NCBI GenBank assembly: GCA_947487325.1
Contig: CANKWG010000091.1
Span: 1 to 8,646, forward strand
Origin: Oxalobacteraceae bacterium
GTDB lineage: Bacteria; Pseudomonadota; Gammaproteobacteria; Burkholderiales; Burkholderiaceae_D
Direction of reading: 5' to 3'
Length of the DNA: 8,646 nt
In this document: one piece after another, positions 5,878 to 8,646 of the stretch
How the letters are laid out: the number at the start of each line of letters is the position of its first letter
How positions within the stretch are numbered: the first letter of the stretch is position 1
The notes under the pieces: model-generated
What the model saw: only the letters and a program-made list of their open reading frames with translations
Told to the model about the DNA's origin: nothing
Database searches by the model: none
Made by a program: the position numbers and the translations under genes

Positions 5878-6723
5878 ATGAACAAAAAAACAAGCTTTGC
5901 AGCGACCTGCCTTACCTTCACTCTGCTCATCGCCGCCGGGTTCTCGCCCTACTCTGCCAGCACCGCCCATGCTCACGATGTTCAGGGATTATTGGATAAG
6001 GTCATTCAGGGCACCCACCGCTCCGACGCCAACCGCGCCCGCGATCAATACCGCCACCCGAAAGAAACGCTGCTGTTCTTTGGTTTGCGACCTGACATGA
6101 CGGTGGTTGAAATCTCTCCTGCGAATGGCTGGTACACCGAAATCATTGCGCCACTACTAGCGCAACAGGGTCGGTATTATGCGGCCGTGCCAGCACTCAA
6201 CGACGATATGCCTGAAGCGATGAAGCGTCGCGATACCACCTATCGCCAAATGCTCAAAGCTACGCCCGAGCTTTACGGCGAGCCAACGGTCAAGGCTTAT
6301 GACTCTGCCGCACCTGTATTCGCGCCGGAAGGCACAGCTGATCTGGTGGTGACTTTTCGAAATGTGCACAACTGGGCCAAAGCCGGACATACACAGGCGA
6401 TGTTCAAAGGATTTTTTAAGGCCTTGAAGCCAGGCGGGATGCTCGGCGTCGTTGAACACCGCGCAAAACCTGACACACCGCTGTCCAAACAAATCGAATC
6501 GGGTTACATGACTGAGCAATTCGTCATCGAGGTGGCGACTGCTGCTGGCTTCAGACTGGACCGCAGCTCGGAGATCAACAGCAACGCGCTTGATACGAAA
6601 GACCATCCCGGCGGTGTCTGGAACTTGCTGCCTAATCTGCGCGGTGTCGCCGAGAGCGACAAACCCAAGTATCGCGCCATTGGCGAGTCGGACCGAATGA
6701 CACTGCGCTTTGTGAAGCCTTAA
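5878..6723 (+). CDS. Exported class I SAM-methyltransferase-like protein (COG4798 type)
   Basis: This 281-residue protein combines a Sec signal peptide with a Rossmann methyltransferase domain. The signal has lysines at 3-4, a hydrophobic core at about 8-25 and probable cleavage after TAHA at residue 32. The domain has motif I as VVEISPANGWYTEI (residues 76-89), a DLVVTFRNVHNW segment (155-166) corresponding to the motif IV region, and ALKPGGMLGVVEHR (182-195) after the usual helix. It resembles the 'predicted methyltransferase' group COG4798, whose members often carry signal peptides and whose substrate is unknown. S-adenosylmethionine is not known to be available in the periplasm, so catalysis there is doubtful. 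The start at 5878 is chosen because of GGGGA upstream and because the signal peptide begins there; the frame is open to 5686. soxC follows after 50 nt without an obvious terminator, so co-transcription is possible. Confidence 0.85.
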   Translation: MNKKTSFAATCLTFTLLIAAGFSPYSASTAHAHDVQGLLDKVIQGTHRSDANRARDQYRHPKETLLFFGLRPDMTVVEISPANGWYTEIIAPLLAQQGRYYAAVPALNDDMPEAMKRRDTTYRQMLKATPELYGEPTVKAYDSAAPVFAPEGTADLVVTFRNVHNWAKAGHTQAMFKGFFKALKPGGMLGVVEHRAKPDTPLSKQIESGYMTEQFVIEVATAAGFRLDRSSEINSNALDTKDHPGGVWNLLPNLRGVAESDKPKYRAIGESDRMTLRFVKP

Positions 6724-6773
6724 GCTGTTGTCCTATCCTCGAATACAAAGAAAAACAGCAAGTAAATAATCGT

Positions 6774-8159
6774 ATGACGACAGAGGCAAAGCGCATCGGA
6801 CAAATCAGAAAAGCGCCAGAAAATTTTCTGGATCCGCAATTCCTGCGCGAGATCCATGAACAAGGACTCGATGACAAACGACGCCGTTTTTTACGACAAA
6901 GTTTTTTGATGGCTTCGGCTGCTTCTGCGGTGTCTTCGACGTCCATGAGCTTTGCCAACGAGGTGGGCACTGAAGGTGGTGAAAACTCAGCAGCGGGCGA
7001 TCCGAATATTCTTGTACTACCGTCACATTCGACAACGCTGGGCAAGCCGGTGGCTCAAGCCGGCTACGGACAACCCTCACGACATGAAAACACCATTCTC
7101 AAACGTGCGTCGCCCGGCCTGACAAGAACGCAAGAAGCGTCTGCCTCGTTCACCCCCTTGCAGGCGCTGTTTGGCATCATTACTCCGAATGGCTTGCATT
7201 TTGAAAGACATCATCAAGGCTGGCACGACATCCCACCTGAAACACACCGACTGATGATTCATGGTCTGGTCAAGACAGCGATGATCTTCACGCTGGATGA
7301 TCTGATGCGACTCCCGTCAGTCTCGCGCATTCACTTTCTGGAGTGCGGCGCCAACACAGCGATGGAATGGGGACATCCTTCAGTACCTACGGTGCAGTAC
7401 ACGCACGGCATGCTGTCCTGCTGCGAATTCACAGGTGTGCCTCTATCCGTGCTGCTGGATTACTGCGGCTATGACAAACAGCAATCGCGTTTCGTTCTAG
7501 CCGAAGGCGCCGATGGTTCCAGCTTGACTCGCACGATTCCTATCGAGCATGCGCTCGATGATGTGCTGGTTGCGTGGGGTATGAATGGCGAAATGCTGCG
7601 CCCCGAAAATGGTTACCCACTGCGATTGGTCGCGCCCGGCATGCAAGGTGTCTCGTGGGTCAAATGGTTACGACGCATCGAAGTCGGCGATCAGCCTTGG
7701 GGTACCAAGGATGAGTCGATTCAATACATCGACCTGATGCCCGACGGGAGCCATCGGCAATACACTTCGATTCAGGAATGCAAATCCGTGATCACCTCAC
7801 CCTCTGGCGGTCAGCAATTACTGAACAAGGGAATGTTCAACATCACCGGTCTGGCTTGGTCGGGCCGGGGCAAGATAAAAAAAGTGGATGTGTCTGTCGA
7901 TGGCGGACGCCATTGGCGCAGCGCGCGACTGGAGGGGCCAATACAAAACAAAGCCCTCACCCGTTTCAATATCGACTGGGTGTGGGATGGCAGCGAAGTG
8001 ATTCTGCAATCACGCGCTGTTGACGAGACGGGCTATGTGCAGCCCAGCATTGACCAGCTGCGCAAGGTCAGAGGTAACCGATCCACGTATCACAACAATG
8101 CGATTCAATCCTGGCAAATCAATGCATCCGGTGAGGTACTGAATGTGCAGGCTTATTAG
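6774..8159 (+). CDS. soxC: Sulfane dehydrogenase (sulfite oxidase-like) molybdenum subunit SoxC
   Basis: SoxC is the molybdenum-cofactor subunit of the periplasmic SoxCD complex, which oxidises the SoxY-bound sulfane sulfur during thiosulfate oxidation. The 461-residue protein has a polar 34-residue N-terminal stretch, then a twin-arginine signal (KRRRFLRQSF, residues 35-44), a hydrophobic core and probable cleavage near SFA (59-61). The sulfite-oxidase-type molybdopterin domain spans about 125-310, with the expected Mo-ligand cysteine C191 in HFLECGANTAMEW. Other family segments are EFTGVPLSVLLD (218-229), PLRLVAPGMQGVSWVKWLRRI (282-302) and KSVITSPSGG (337-346). The C-terminal dimerisation domain spans about 350-450. 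No clear Shine-Dalgarno sequence precedes the ATG. The downstream gene encodes the SoxD partner and overlaps by 17 nt. This pairing separates it from stand-alone sulfite dehydrogenases or YedY-type reductases. Confidence 0.93.
   Translation: MTTEAKRIGQIRKAPENFLDPQFLREIHEQGLDDKRRRFLRQSFLMASAASAVSSTSMSFANEVGTEGGENSAAGDPNILVLPSHSTTLGKPVAQAGYGQPSRHENTILKRASPGLTRTQEASASFTPLQALFGIITPNGLHFERHHQGWHDIPPETHRLMIHGLVKTAMIFTLDDLMRLPSVSRIHFLECGANTAMEWGHPSVPTVQYTHGMLSCCEFTGVPLSVLLDYCGYDKQQSRFVLAEGADGSSLTRTIPIEHALDDVLVAWGMNGEMLRPENGYPLRLVAPGMQGVSWVKWLRRIEVGDQPWGTKDESIQYIDLMPDGSHRQYTSIQECKSVITSPSGGQQLLNKGMFNITGLAWSGRGKIKKVDVSVDGGRHWRSARLEGPIQNKALTRFNIDWVWDGSEVILQSRAVDETGYVQPSIDQLRKVRGNRSTYHNNAIQSWQINASGEVLNVQAY
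8133..8136 (+). promoter_or_regulatory. Ribosome binding site of soxD inside soxC
   Basis: GAGG lies six bases before the ATG at 8143, within the last codons of soxC. It supports an overlapping start and coupled translation. Confidence 0.6.
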
Positions 8160-8646
8160 CATCGGATTACTGTTCTTGCTGTCCTGTACATGCATGAACC
8201 CTGCGCAGGCAGACCCGAAGTATCCCGGCGTCGGTCGAAGCGCCACCGCCAGAGAAATTCAAGCCTGGAATATTGATGTGCGACCCGACTTCAAAGGTTT
8301 ACCCAAAGGCGCGGGCACCGTGCTTCAGGGACAGCAAGTCTGGGATGCGAAGTGCGCGTCTTGTCACGGCACCTTCGGCGAACTGACCCAGATGTCGGGA
8401 CCCATTGTCGGTGGCACCACGGCTGAAGATAGTCGCACTGGCAGAGTTGCTGCCCTTTCCAATCCGAATACGGTACTCCGTTCGGCCATCATGAAAGTAC
8501 CGACCCTAAGTACGCTTTGGGATTACCTGTACCGGGCCATGCCCTGGAATGCGCCCAAATCATTGTCGGTCAATGAGACCTATGCGGTGACGGCGTATAT
8601 CCTGAATCTCGCCGAGATCGTGCCGGAAGACTTCAGCTTGTCGGAC
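8143..8646 (+). CDS. soxD: Sulfane dehydrogenase cytochrome c subunit SoxD, 3' end beyond window
   Basis: SoxD is the c-type cytochrome partner that takes electrons from SoxC in the periplasm. The window holds 168 codons. The N-terminus MCRLISIGLLFLLSCTCMNP followed by AQAD is an export signal: either signal peptidase I cleaves after AQA (residue 23), or the LLSC at 12-15 is a lipobox. The heme c site is CASCH (residues 71-75, bases 8353-8367). The likely axial methionine is M133 in RAMPWNAPKSL, a segment typical of SoxD. The preceding GVGRSATAREIQAWNIDVRPDF region is also SoxD-like. Some SoxD proteins have a second heme domain downstream; the window ends before that could be judged. The start is set by the GAGG site and the signal peptide. 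It is translationally coupled to soxC through a 17-nt overlap. Confidence 0.9.
   Translation, partial: MCRLISIGLLFLLSCTCMNPAQADPKYPGVGRSATAREIQAWNIDVRPDFKGLPKGAGTVLQGQQVWDAKCASCHGTFGELTQMSGPIVGGTTAEDSRTGRVAALSNPNTVLRSAIMKVPTLSTLWDYLYRAMPWNAPKSLSVNETYAVTAYILNLAEIVPEDFSLSD

Overview
The window looks like a chromosomal segment of a proteobacterium, most plausibly a beta- or gamma-proteobacterium. The evidence is moderate GC by eye, Gram-negative-style export signals (Sec and twin-arginine), a SoxCD-type periplasmic sulfur oxidation pair, and a serine hydroxymethyltransferase / serine-glyoxylate aminotransferase pair typical of serine-cycle C1 metabolism. I saw no rRNA, tRNA, CRISPR array, insertion sequence or phage gene. 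The taxonomic placement is inference only.

Left part (1-2484, minus strand): glyA is followed after 73 nt by a serine-glyoxylate aminotransferase gene cut by the window's left edge. Together they make serine from glycine plus a C1 unit, then convert serine and glyoxylate to hydroxypyruvate and glycine, which are two consecutive steps of the serine cycle. glyA has an AT-rich putative promoter and a leader of about 130 nt with a well-formed hairpin just before the ribosome binding site. From 2485 to 2868 there is no gene.

Middle part (2869-5687): a minus-strand medium-chain NADP-dependent oxidoreductase and a plus-strand short-chain dehydrogenase are divergent from a shared intergenic region of about 220 bp. 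The short-chain dehydrogenase ends directly against the stop codon of a minus-strand MAPEG-family membrane protein, with no base between the stops. Upstream of the MAPEG gene on its strand is a small exported protein resembling the surface-adhesin E family.

Right part (5688-8646, plus strand): a divergent promoter region carries four perfect tandem copies of a heptamer. It is followed by an exported SAM-methyltransferase-fold protein, then soxC (molybdenum subunit of sulfane dehydrogenase) and soxD (cytochrome c subunit, cut by the right edge). soxC and soxD overlap by 17 nt. SoxC carries a twin-arginine signal and SoxD a Sec or lipoprotein signal, so both act outside the cytoplasm in thiosulfate/sulfane oxidation.

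The combination suggests a bacterium able to assimilate C1 units and oxidise reduced sulfur. No single gene here is of an unknown class. The less explained items are the exported methyltransferase beside soxCD, the heptamer repeat before it, the glyA leader structure and the possible lipoprotein signal of SoxD.
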